A stretch of DNA of 64,000 bases, from assembly GCF_947490415.1 (NCBI RefSeq), contig NZ_CANLGX010000001.1, forward strand, positions 806,001 to 870,000, written 5' to 3'. A program made the position numbers and the translations under genes. Positions 26,101-35,007 of this stretch are shown here, piece after piece. Within the stretch, counting starts at the first letter, position 1. Every line of letters begins with the position of its first letter. This DNA comes from an uncultured Eudoraea sp. (GTDB lineage Bacteria; Bacteroidota; Bacteroidia; Flavobacteriales; Flavobacteriaceae). The notes beneath the pieces are model-generated. The model was not told where the DNA came from and searched no databases. It saw only the letters and a list, made by a program, of their open reading frames with translations.

Positions 26101-29100
26101 ATGGGTGAAAACATTTCCTCCTGTCGGAAGGTAGTTACCACCGTTTACGCTGTAGAAATAATCTGGTGTTCCGGTGCCCGCGGCAATTGTTACTTCAATG
26201 GTAGCAGCACTTTGGTTGTTAGAAGGATCACAGGCAAAAGGAACCACATTGGTAATAGCGGCATCCAGGGCTACAGGTTGATCGATTATGACCTGATCCG
26301 TTTCAACACAGTTTCTGTTGGATGTAACCGTGATGTCATAAGTGCCTGCTGGAAGACCAGTAAACACATTGGTATCCTGGGTTATGGTGGTTGTACCATC
26401 GGTTATTTCGTAAGTATAAGGAGGATTGTCATTTACCCCGGGACTGGCAGGTTCCAGGTTGATGATGATGGAACCATCAGAACCTCCTGCACAACTCACA
26501 TCTGTCCAGTCTGTTGCCAACAAAGTAACAGGCGTTGGTTCTTCTAGTGAAACAGGAGCCTCTGCCACACAATTTGGAGCGCCGAGGGTATCATCCGTTA
26601 CCCTTATAATATAATCTCCAAAAGCCACTCCGGTAAACTGGTTGCCGGAAGGTGCAATACCGGTAGGCGTGAGGTCTGACCTCAGCAATTCAACCGTGTT
26701 CGACCCTGAGCCTCCGGCGACGACAAATTCTATCACTCCGTCATTTGTATCACAACTTGGCTGGGTGACAGCAATTGCACTTACAACCAATTCGGGTTCA
26801 ATGGTTATATTTTCAAGCTCTTGACACCCATTGGCATCGCGAATTTCAATGGTATAGCCTCCGGAAACAAGGCCGGTATAGGTGTATGGGAAACTGGAAA
26901 CACTCTGGAATGCGCTTCCATTGATGCTAAGGCCGTACGGAGACACACCTGTATTCACGGCATCTAATGACACAACAATCGCAAAGCTCCCTTGTGCAGC
27001 ACACTCATCTACTATGGCTAAAGAAATATCCGGACTGGTGTCAGTGTCTATTGTAACCGCTATAGGCGCATCAATAATACATCCGTTAGCATCCCTGACA
27101 TAGATATCCCAGTTAAGACTTACTGTAGGATCCAGTTCTACTGTATTATCGAAAGGGAAGGTTGCGGGCACTCCGGCACCACTAACACTTGCACCATATT
27201 CATAAGGCGCAGTACCGCCAGTGGCCTGTACCGTTACCACTGCATTGGCCATGTTACAATTGGCATTCACAGTGTCTAAAAGCTGTAAAGCAAGTGGCTC
27301 GGGAGCATCAATGGTTACAAAGTTGGATTCCCCAACACACTGCGGATACGCAGTTTGTGTAATCTGTACGGAATAGATTCCGGCAGCTAATGTCGTTGCA
27401 ACAGTAAAAGTGTATGGGTCAGAAACCGCATTTTCAGCTCCGGATGCTCCGGCAACAAAACCTCCGCTGCTATCCAGAACCTGATAGTTAAATGTTCCTG
27501 TATATCCAGTAATAGTTACTTCAATGATGCCGTCAGAACTGTCACTACAGGTAGCATCAGTAAGAACAGCAGCGGTAACATCCATAAGGTCATAAGGAGG
27601 TACCAAATGTTCTACAATAACAGAACAGTTTGTAACGGTGTCTACAATTTCATATACGTAGGTTCCCGGTTGTGTGAGGACAATATTAGAAGGATCTGGC
27701 ACCACATTACCGCCTGGAAGCTCAAAGTAGTCGTAGTTTCCGGAACCGTCCACTGCTATAATTTCTATGATCTCAGCACCATTCATACAATCGATGGCCT
27801 GCAGCGGGTTTATTGAAGCGGTAACCTCCTGCATTACAGGAATAGGAACATCAACACTATCCGTACAGCCATTGGCATCCCGCACAACAACCGTTACATC
27901 TGGTGAGCCGAATGCCACCTGAATTGTATTGCCGCTTTGGAAATTCACTCCGTTATCAAAACTGTACAAATAAGGGCTCGTACCGGAAGGGTTGCCAAAA
28001 CCATCATCGTCTATGGTGACAGTAATTGTGCTTGCAGCATCATCACAGCTAAAAGTAGTTGCCGTAGCTGAAATGGAAAGTTCACTCGGCTCACTTATTG
28101 TGACGGGGAGTGTGTCTTCACATCCTTTGGAGGAGATAACGGTTACGTTATAATTACCTTGTGCTAAACCAGTGAATACATTGGAAGCTTGGGTAGTGGC
28201 ACCCCCATCCAGACTATAGCGATAAGGAGTGTCTATATTGCCCGGATCCAGGGTTACAGTAATCGAGCCGTCACTTCCGCCAAAACAGCTCACATCTGTT
28301 GCGTTTAGGGTAAAGGTTGGAATAACCGGTGCTGGCAACATCATGTCAACAGTTGTTGTACAGCCTGTAACAGTGTCTTCTACTTCAAAAGTGTAGGTTA
28401 TTGAATGAGTTAGTCCACTGAACAACCCTGTAACGTTTGTTGGACCTGCAGGACTGATCTGGGTATAAGAATAGCTTCCAGAACCTCCGCTGGTGGTAAC
28501 GCTTACTGCTCCCGAATTAGCTGGATCACAGTTTTCATCAACCGTAATATTGGCGGCAATAGCCAAAGGAGGATATATGGTGATGTTTTCAATTTCACCG
28601 CATCCGTTCTGATCGATTATTTCAAAGGTATGCGGCCCGGAACTCAGGTTGGATATAGTAATCACATTCCCTGCATTAACCAGTCCGGTGGCGGCCTGAG
28701 CTGCCCCACCATCTATGCGTATGGCATGGGGGGCAATACCCGCCACAACCAACGTAACATCAACACTGTAGTTGCCTTCCGCTGCAGTACACTGGTCGTT
28801 CAGCGCCACAGAGATCTGCGGCGAAGGATCAGTCGGGACCGTTACCGGATCGGACTGTATACAGCCATTGGCATCCCTGACGTATACGATATAATCCCCG
28901 CCATCAACATTAAATACATTTGCTGGACTGCCTGTCCAGGTAGCTACTGTGGGGGCCGGGTCTGTGCTCAGGGCAATCTGATACTCGTAGGGAGCAGTTC
29001 CAAATTGGCCAACTGCAGACACCTGACCGGCATTGAGGTTACAGTTGTCATTACGCTCCAGGCTTGCTGTTACCTCAAGCAGGTTAGTCGACTCTGTAAT

Positions 29101-32100
29101 GGTGAATTGGCTTGATCCTACAGTACATCCGTCATTTGCACCACCTACTTCGGTAAGCAGTAGGTAGTATATTCCAGGAGGGAGTGATGCAAAATTGTCA
29201 ACGATTACAGGTCCTCCAGGAGGGTTAACTATTGCAGAACTGGCGAAGCCTGTAGAAACATTGGATTGTGCAGTGAATATTTCGTAATCCACCCGGGTTG
29301 CCGCTGCGTCAAAATTGTCAAAAGTAAAACTCACATTTCCATCCGCAGCTCCTGTACAGGTAACATTGGCCGCCACAAGGGAATCTACCGTCATGTTAGA
29401 CGGAGTATTGATGGGGGCATTAGCGGTTTCAAAATAATAACAGTTCGTACCAACATCGTATACGATAAAGGTGTAGGTAACTCCGGGAACGAGGGCTGTA
29501 AATGTAGAAGTGTCTCCTCCCGGAGCGTCAGGCCCTTGATAAGATGATGAATACGGCGCCGAATAGGTTTCAAGAATTCCGAATTGATAGTTTCCACTAC
29601 CCCCGGCAGCTACAGTTACTGTTGCACTTCCTCCTGTTGCACAATCAGCGGTAAGGGCACTAACATCAATATCCAGATCACTGGGCGGCGAGGCTATAAT
29701 ATTTGTAGTTCGCACGGAACAGCCGTTAGCATCTACAACATCTACCTCGTAAATTCCGAACTGGAGGATGGTAAAAGTGTGGTCTTCTCCAATAATGGCA
29801 TTATACTGTTGGCTAGTCCCGTTATTCCCTGTCAGGTAATAGTTATATCCTGCAGTGCCTCCTGTAAGGTTCTCTACGGTGATAGACCCTAAAGTGGTTC
29901 CGACTGCTGTACAGGTAATTGGAACCAGGTTGATATCATAGGCAATGGGGTCAGGCTCTCCAATGACAATCACCTCCATGTCTGAACAGAAATTGGCGTC
30001 TGTTACAGTAACTTCATAACTTCCTGCAGGTAGTCCGGATGTCTGGGTTCCATAGTATGTGGCGGTCGTGGTATTTACCACGGAGACGGTAAATGGCGCC
30101 AAGCCCTGGCTTGTATCTAGGTTTAATTGAATGGAGGCCCCGGCATCTCCGTTACACAGGATATCCGTGGTCTGGACCAGGGAGGTAATTACAGGTGTGG
30201 TAATAGGTTCAACAACTGCCCGAGTCAATGCCGTACACCCTTCGGCGTCCGTAATCCTGAAATCAAAGGTTCCATCAACTGCTGTGCTATAACTAAAGCT
30301 GTTTCCGGCTAATGCAACAGGTGCAGACCAGCCGCCTCCATTAATACGCACTTCATAAGAGGCATATGGGGTGTATCCGTTACTTATGGTAACATCAATA
30401 ACAGCATCTAGGGAAACTGTACAATCCAGAGCCTTGCTTACTACAGCAGAGGCCTGGAGCTGGGGCTCAATGGTTTCTGTGATAATGTTGGACACACAAC
30501 CATATGCATCTGTTACTTGTATATTGTAAGTTCCGGGAATAAGGTTGCTAATAGTAAAAGGGTTCCCCCCAGCAGCCGTTTGTCCACCACCATTTATGGA
30601 GTAGGTATACGGCGCTACACCGTCTGTTATGGTAACTGACAATGACGCCTGGTTTGTTGAGTCGTAACATAAATCAGATGCAGCAAAAGCGATAACAGGT
30701 GCAGCCGCAGGATCGATGGTCACGGGGCGTGTTGTTTCACATCCCTCAGCATCCCGGACATAAATGGTATAGCTTCCGGGAGCAACTCCCGTAAAAGTGT
30801 TCGAATTCTGATAGGGCACTACAATAGCAGGTCCTGCAGTATTTTCCAGCTGGTATTCGTATCCACCCCAACCATTAGTAGCCGATATTGTAATAGTGGC
30901 ATCATTAATACAGGTAACCGGTGTTGCTGTAAAGGTAAAATCAAGTTCTGCAGGAGGCCCGGCAATGACCACACTGGTAGTAGTACTACAAGTAGTGGTA
31001 TCATCTGTTATTGTTACGGTATAGGTGTCTGCCGGCAGACTGTTTACAGCTATAGCTGTGGTGATATTGATGTTATTTTGTAAATCAACTACGGCAGCAG
31101 CGCTGTTTTCAACTACATAACTGTAGGTAGTTGCAAAATCACTTACGGTGAAGGTAAAGGCCCCATCTGTATCCGTGAAACAGGTAATATTACTAACCAG
31201 CTGGGAAATGGCATTTACCTGGGGAATATCGGCAATGGTATAATTTTCCTGAATCACACAACCTCTGTCGTCCGTGACCTGAAACGTATAAGTTCCCGGA
31301 CTTAAGTTAGTGAAAAGGTTGTTATTTCCATTAGGACCGGCACTTGAAGCTGGAGCTATAATCTCATATGTATAAGGGGCAGTTCCGTCTACAACCGAAA
31401 CAGTTACATCGGCGGTAATGGCCGGACAGCTGGGGGCTGTCTGGGCAAATGTAAGATCAGTTGGCGGATTCAGCGGATCTATAACAACAGCTGGCGTTTG
31501 GGCAACACACCCATTGGCATCGCGGATGGTAATGGTATAGGTACCGGCAGTAATCCCTGTACTGAAGGTATCTGAGCCCTGCCAAAACACTCCGTCCAGG
31601 CTAAACTCATAAGGCAGGGTACCACCCGAATAATTTATTGCCTGCAGGATGGCCGAGGCATTGTCGCAACTATAATTCTGAACCACGTCTATTGTTCCCG
31701 GAATTAGGGCGGGCGGAGCAACAAGCGTTACATCCCCTGAAACTGGACACCCTTTAGCATCGGTCACAGTGTAACTATGGGGTCCGGCAGTAAGCCCGGC
31801 ATAAGTGGTCTGTGTAGAAGGCGCTGAGCCGTCAAACACTATTTGATAAGGTGGTGTTCCACCAGATATTTGTAATTCAACAACCCCATCTGCACTCGCA
31901 TCACACAATGGGTTGGTAACGACTTCGGTAATACTGGGCAGGGTGTTGTCCGTTACAATTACTTGGTTTGTGGTTACCGTACATGCCTGGCTGTCCGTAA
32001 TTAGAAATTCGTAGGTTCCGGCGATTGTGGTGAAGAAAGAAAATGGTATACCGGGAACAGCGGTGCTGGCCTGGATAACAGATCCATCGCGTATTACTTC

Positions 32101-35007
32101 ATAGGTAAAGGCTGGGTTTCCCCCCGTAATATCTACATTAATTTCTGCATCTGGTGTAGGGGAACAGTCCAAATCCTTGACCAGAGTTGCATTAGCCGCA
32201 AGCGTAGGGAAGACATCAATGCTGGCAGAGGCCGTACAATTTTTACTGTCTATAACTTCTATGGTATAACTCCCCGGGCCTAATCCGGTAAAATCAGGAC
32301 TTGATTGATAGGCACCCCCATTGAGTCGATACTGGAATGGTGCCTCACCTCCTGAGGTAATGGTTGCGGTTAATGTAAGTCCTGTAGTGCTGTCATAACA
32401 AAGACTGTTGGCTGCAACATCCAACACGGGATTCACAATTGGGGTTAAAGCAAAGGTCTGTGTTACCTCACAACCTCCAGCATCTGTTACAATTACAGCG
32501 TAGTTTCCTGAGGTGTCTGAAAGACCAGTAAAAGAATTATTGCTTTGAGGCGCTGTTGCAACTCCACTTGGATCTACAAGTACATATTCATAGCCGCCCC
32601 ATCCACCAGCAGCAGTTATTACTACATTACCGGTGACCGTACCGCTTGCAGAACAACTTAAATCTGATACATTCAGATCAGAAATAAGCAGTGCACTTGG
32701 AGGCCCCGATATGATTATATCAGTTGTGTCTGTACAATTAGTGTCATTGTCGGTAACAACAATGGTATACGTTCCTGCCGCAAGGTTGGATAGCGATATA
32801 GCAGAAGAAATTTCTCCAGTGCCACTAAAGCTCATTGGTCCTGTTACGGAGTAATCAAAGGAACTGTTAAAGCCAGTAACGGTATAGGAGATTTCTCCAT
32901 TGGTGTCCCCGAAGCAGGTTACATTACTAATAAGCTGGCCTGAGACGCCGATGGGAGTAATGGGAAGAATGGTAAAGCTTTCACTGTAAGTACAGTCCGT
33001 AGCGTCCGTAACATTGAAAACGTAGGTACCCGGAATCAGGTTTTCAAATAAGGCAACATTATCAGAAATACTTGTAGGGCCCTGCACGGCAGGTGATGTG
33101 ATTTGGATATCAAATGGTCCCGTACCGCCGATAATAGTTACAGTAAGATCTGAGCCAGGAGAGTCACAAGTAATCTGAGTAGGCGCAAAGATTAAATCAT
33201 CTGGCCCGTCTACATCAAGAATTTCAACAGGATTCGTTTCTACAACACACCCTAGCGCATCCCTAATAAGAATAGTATAGCTTCCGGGAAGCAAGCCAAT
33301 AAACATATCGTCTGTCTCCCAGTTGGCACCATTAAGACTAAATTCGTACGGGGAAACACCGCCTCCATAATTATTGGCACGGATGGTTCCTGTTTGTACA
33401 CAGGTATAAGGTTGTATGAGTATTGCTTCTCCGGCAAGTTCTGTGGCCGGGCCATCAACTGAATAATAATAGGGATAGTCGCAATCAGCACTTCCCTTTC
33501 TCATATTAATTATAATGGTGTAATCACCTTGCATTAAGCCAGGAAAAAATCCTGATAAATTCGTGGCAATCGCATTGTTAATGTTAAAATTACCGTCGAA
33601 AACGTCTTGTTGAGGAATGACTTGGTCAAAAAGATAGTAGGTCAGTTGATACCCGTTATCATCAATTAGGTTCATTTGAATAGAGCCGGTAGCTTCTCCA
33701 AAGCAGGCCTGATCAATAATTGTAGGTGCCGCAAATTCTGCAGGAGGCACAAATTCTATATCTACCGAATTTGATACGGTGAAACAGCCAAATCGGTCTA
33801 TTAGGACAAAGGTGTAGTTTCCTGGGGTTAGAATATCGAAAATTTCGCTTGTCTGAAATTCACTAGTAGGAATTTCTGAAGGCGAATTATAGGAGGTAAT
33901 GAGGTTGTCGGTTTCATCAATATATTGCCAAATAGCATACCGGTATGGGGGCTTACCTCCTGCTGGATCAACCAGGATGTTTCCTTCCTTGCAAGTAATA
34001 TGTTGTGACACCCGGGCCTCAAAAGCCAAAGTATTGCTTGCATCTACAGCAACGGTTACAACATCAGATTGTTCACAACCATCACTATTAATTCCAACAA
34101 CACTATATTCGCCTTGACCTACTCCTGAAAAGGTATAGGTATCAGATGTTTGCCCGGTTACTACTTGAACCAGGGTTCCCCTGCCGCCATCAAGTCCGTC
34201 GTTTAATCTGAGCTCATAGGTATAGTCGGGTGAACCGTTAAAAAGATTGGCGGTTATGGTGGCAACCCCGGAGCAATCCACTTCTGTAGAAGCCGCAGAT
34301 ACCGAAAAATTACTGGTCCCAATAGGAATAGATGGTGTGCTAAAAAGACAAGCGTTTGGAATAGGATTTCCGTTATCGCCATCGAGTTGTGTCGCCTCTA
34401 TCCTATAGTTTCCATTGCCAGGTATTAGAAACGAAGGCCCGTTGTTGGCGCTAAAAGGCACAAGCACCTGATCATTGTCTGCATTAATCAATTGAAATCC
34501 ATAAAGACTTCCAAGGTTTGTAATAGTGATATTCCCAAAGGGCTCACAGCCAATGTCTGCCTTTTGATACAGGAGGTCTAGATCGTTCTGAAAGACATGA
34601 AAATAATGGTTTTCAAAAACCCCATTACCCAGGTTTACCCTTAAGCGATATTTGCCGTCCTGGCCTACAGGGAAGGTATTTCCAGTGGCTACTGTGTTAT
34701 AGTCACAACTTTGGCTTTGATTGGTACAGTTGTCTCCAAAGTTGGTGCAGCTGTTTTCATCAAGAAGCTGCCATTCAATGGTGCTTCCGGGATAGCTTAC
34801 GACAAGGTTTGCCATGTCATTTGCCCCACATAAAAAAATATGCGGCAGGTTACTTCCATCATTCGCGCAGACAACCACTTGTCCGTCTATATCATTATTC
34901 GGGGTATTTACCAGATCAATTATAGGATTGATTTGGGCCATAATGGCCTGACTGGCCAAAAAGAAAAGTACAAATAAAAAGATTAATTTTTTAAATAGTG
35001 CTTCCAT
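23194..35007 (-). CDS. sprB: Giant SprB-like gliding-motility adhesin, T9SS type B substrate
   Basis: Surface adhesin of 3937 aa. A signal peptide (LIFLFVLFFLASQAIMA) is followed by an entry domain of about 200 aa, then more than 40 SprB-type repeats of ~75-90 aa. Each repeat has a strand with Cys near its start (VSCFGDTDG-like), a GGTxPYxY core and a closing G-TYTxxVxDANGC signature. The last ~85 residues are the gliding-motility-associated C-terminal (type B sorting) domain: NFFTPDGDGLNDYW, IYDRYGRVV, GWDGLYHG. In F. johnsoniae, SprB moves along the cell surface on helical tracks and drives gliding. This one is shorter than the ~6500-aa Flavobacterium protein. The ATG directly abuts the sprD-like stop codon. 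Confidence 0.93.
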   Translation of the reverse strand: MEALFKKLIFLFVLFFLASQAIMAQINPIIDLVNTPNNDIDGQVVVCANDGSNLPHIFLCGANDMANLVVSYPGSTIEWQLLDENSCTNFGDNCTNQSQSCDYNTVATGNTFPVGQDGKYRLRVNLGNGVFENHYFHVFQNDLDLLYQKADIGCEPFGNITITNLGSLYGFQLINADNDQVLVPFSANNGPSFLIPGNGNYRIEATQLDGDNGNPIPNACLFSTPSIPIGTSNFSVSAASTEVDCSGVATITANLFNGSPDYTYELRLNDGLDGGRGTLVQVVTGQTSDTYTFSGVGQGEYSVVGINSDGCEQSDVVTVAVDASNTLAFEARVSQHITCKEGNILVDPAGGKPPYRYAIWQYIDETDNLITSYNSPSEIPTSEFQTSEIFDILTPGNYTFVLIDRFGCFTVSNSVDIEFVPPAEFAAPTIIDQACFGEATGSIQMNLIDDNGYQLTYYLFDQVIPQQDVFDGNFNINNAIATNLSGFFPGLMQGDYTIIINMRKGSADCDYPYYYSVDGPATELAGEAILIQPYTCVQTGTIRANNYGGGVSPYEFSLNGANWETDDMFIGLLPGSYTILIRDALGCVVETNPVEILDVDGPDDLIFAPTQITCDSPGSDLTVTIIGGTGPFDIQITSPAVQGPTSISDNVALFENLIPGTYVFNVTDATDCTYSESFTILPITPIGVSGQLISNVTCFGDTNGEISYTVTGFNSSFDYSVTGPMSFSGTGEISSAISLSNLAAGTYTIVVTDNDTNCTDTTDIIISGPPSALLISDLNVSDLSCSASGTVTGNVVITAAGGWGGYEYVLVDPSGVATAPQSNNSFTGLSDTSGNYAVIVTDAGGCEVTQTFALTPIVNPVLDVAANSLCYDSTTGLTLTATITSGGEAPFQYRLNGGAYQSSPDFTGLGPGSYTIEVIDSKNCTASASIDVFPTLAANATLVKDLDCSPTPDAEINVDITGGNPAFTYEVIRDGSVIQASTAVPGIPFSFFTTIAGTYEFLITDSQACTVTTNQVIVTDNTLPSITEVVTNPLCDASADGVVELQISGGTPPYQIVFDGSAPSTQTTYAGLTAGPHSYTVTDAKGCPVSGDVTLVAPPALIPGTIDVVQNYSCDNASAILQAINYSGGTLPYEFSLDGVFWQGSDTFSTGITAGTYTITIRDANGCVAQTPAVVIDPLNPPTDLTFAQTAPSCPAITADVTVSVVDGTAPYTYEIIAPASSAGPNGNNNLFTNLSPGTYTFQVTDDRGCVIQENYTIADIPQVNAISQLVSNITCFTDTDGAFTFTVSDFATTYSYVVENSAAAVVDLQNNINITTAIAVNSLPADTYTVTITDDTTTCSTTTSVVIAGPPAELDFTFTATPVTCINDATITISATNGWGGYEYQLENTAGPAIVVPYQNSNTFTGVAPGSYTIYVRDAEGCETTRPVTIDPAAAPVIAFAASDLCYDSTNQASLSVTITDGVAPYTYSINGGGQTAAGGNPFTISNLIPGTYNIQVTDAYGCVSNIITETIEPQLQASAVVSKALDCTVSLDAVIDVTISNGYTPYASYEVRINGGGWSAPVALAGNSFSYSTAVDGTFDFRITDAEGCTALTRAVVEPITTPVITSLVQTTDILCNGDAGASIQLNLDTSQGLAPFTVSVVNTTTATYYGTQTSGLPAGSYEVTVTDANFCSDMEVIVIGEPDPIAYDINLVPITCTAVGTTLGSITVENLTGGTAGYNYYLTGNNGTSQQYNAIIGEDHTFTILQFGIYEVDVVDANGCSVRTTNIIASPPSDLDIDVSALTADCATGGSATVTVAAGGSGNYQFGILETYSAPYSSSYQGPDAPGGDTSTFTALVPGVTYTFIVYDVGTNCYYFETANAPINTPSNMTVDSLVAANVTCTGAADGNVSFTFDNFDAAATRVDYEIFTAQSNVSTGFASSAIVNPPGGPVIVDNFASLPPGIYYLLLTEVGGANDGCTVGSSQFTITESTNLLEVTASLERNDNCNLNAGQVSAVGQFGTAPYEYQIALSTDPAPTVATWTGSPANVFNVDGGDYIVYVRDANGCIQSDPVTVPTDPSPQISVALNDQCTAAEGNYSVDVTLVVAGIAPHAIRIDGGAAQAATGLVNAGNVITISNLSSGPHTFEIIDQNGCGEIENITIYPPLAIAANITVDENCDPANSGAVSVTTSGGSGSYSYTQISPAGPTNVTGLFSGLTHSITYTFEVEDTVTGCTTTVDMMLPAPVIPTFTLNATDVSCFGGSDGSITVTLDPGNIDTPYRYSLDGGATTQASNVFTGLAQGNYNVTVISSKGCEDTLPVTISEPSELSISATATTFSCDDAASTITVTIDDDGFGNPSGTSPYLYSFDNGVNFQSGNTIQVAFGSPDVTVVVRDANGCTDSVDVPIPVMQEVTASINPLQAIDCMNGAEIIEIIAVDGSGNYDYFELPGGNVVPDPSNIVLTQPGTYVYEIVDTVTNCSVIVEHLVPPYDLMDVTAAVLTDATCSDSSDGIIEVTITGYTGTFNYQVLDSSGGFVAGASGAENAVSDPYTFTVATTLAAGIYSVQITQTAYPQCVGESNFVTIDAPEPLALQLLDTVNANCNMANAVVTVQATGGTAPYEYGASVSGAGVPATFPFDNTVELDPTVSLNWDIYVRDANGCIIDAPIAVTIDTDTSPDISLAIVDECAAQGSFAIVVSLDAVNTGVSPYGLSINGSAFQSVSSFPYTYTGLVSGGYTIEIRDANGCQELENITIEPELVVSAIAVTQPSCDTNDGVIEFVVAGGSGSNTVELLRSDLTPTGIAPSGNQFTGVAFGDYIIRVTDDTLGAPNCVAEAPVSLEEPTPVTLLATDWTDVSCAGGSDGSIIINLEPASPGVNDNPPYTYEITDGTTTITQDTNVFTGLPAGTYDITVTSNRNCVETDQVIIDQPVALDAAITNVVPFACDPSNNQSAATIEVTIAAGTGTPDYFYSVNGGNYLPTGGNVFTHSVTTAGNFDIVIRDANGCLFTLPTQTIEPLPQIVLDLAVGPADCPTGQEITVTSTGHSTAPATDLTFELLETADVRPNLTSNTQVFNIMEPGIYTIRVTDNITGCYETITYEVDPRPQYSVALSAVTPITCFGDTDGTLEVTFTGYAGAYDYEVFYEDGTATGISGNNSNAHPLLITNVPAGNYLVRVLPLDYPYCDPEDTLVQTVASPTEMLDALIEELLAAGCPDNLGEISVVPEGGYLPYDITLTDSGGQQYTANDVNAHVFTGLPSGSYTVEVLDAEGCIWNGAANVAPTPPIVANAVGTAPVCYENPDGTIVVTASGGSGSYNYFINYYDETGTTIEFTPSVPQLSNEFNFLGEGYYSVTVIDNMDCTDTTSIIHLDGPDQLLAELELTTAMTCIDDAVVTLTVTGGTAPYEYFNPDTSVWESFNSGSQHVYNVTEGRHYATIRDVNNCQSITQVPVIINPIPDVDLIIEYASASVNCADAMTASIYAYAVGGIGNYTFDLLLNGNLVTSVTDPRNVVFENLSPGNYTVIATSEGGCNPDQEPVVIDNPEPLIFTYEADNVSCNGNEDGAITLMLSGGGGGYQYAISPNLNQFFDEDPDQGLPAGHYRFEDLAPGTYTVIVQDANECFYVEYIEIIDPEPVSIALGAIEPVVCSGEANGSISISILGGTAPYRTAFNSNTIDDFVDLGDNPTFSGLAEGTYAIFVRDANDCEDVVILEVGGGVNLNATVEPVYECTDILPENYVNITLQDPTVLSSVMYALDSTDPADMQLNPDFRNSSPGSHFIAISHANGCVQTVDFEIQAFEPLTLTLEQNNLNEITAIAEGGLEDYTFYFNDDNNGTDNTYYITMTGTYTVTVIDENGCEVSAQIFMEFIDIEIPNFFTPDGDGLNDYWIPDNIEGYPEILIKIYDRYGRVVAEETIVPNGWDGLYHGNELPTGDYWYVIKLNGERDEREFVGHFTLYR
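23660..34330 (-). repeat. Array of SprB repeats within the giant adhesin gene
   Basis: By eye, about 44 copies of a closing motif of the form G-x-Y-T/x-I/V-x-V-x-D-x-x-G-C can be counted, for example GSYTIEVIDSKNC, GTYTITIRDANGC and GDYIVYVRDANGC. Copies have diverged in sequence; no near-identical long nucleotide repeats were noticed. Paired cysteines suggest one disulfide per unit. Boundaries are approximate. Confidence 0.8.

Noticed and set aside
26101-26547. 148-aa plus-strand ORF inside the sprB-like gene
   Set aside because: Antisense shadow of the repeats; no domain or start signal recognised.
28630-29115. 161-aa plus-strand ORF inside the sprB-like gene
   Set aside because: Antisense to the repeat array; long shadow ORFs are expected opposite repetitive, stop-poor coding sequence, and the composition is not protein-like.
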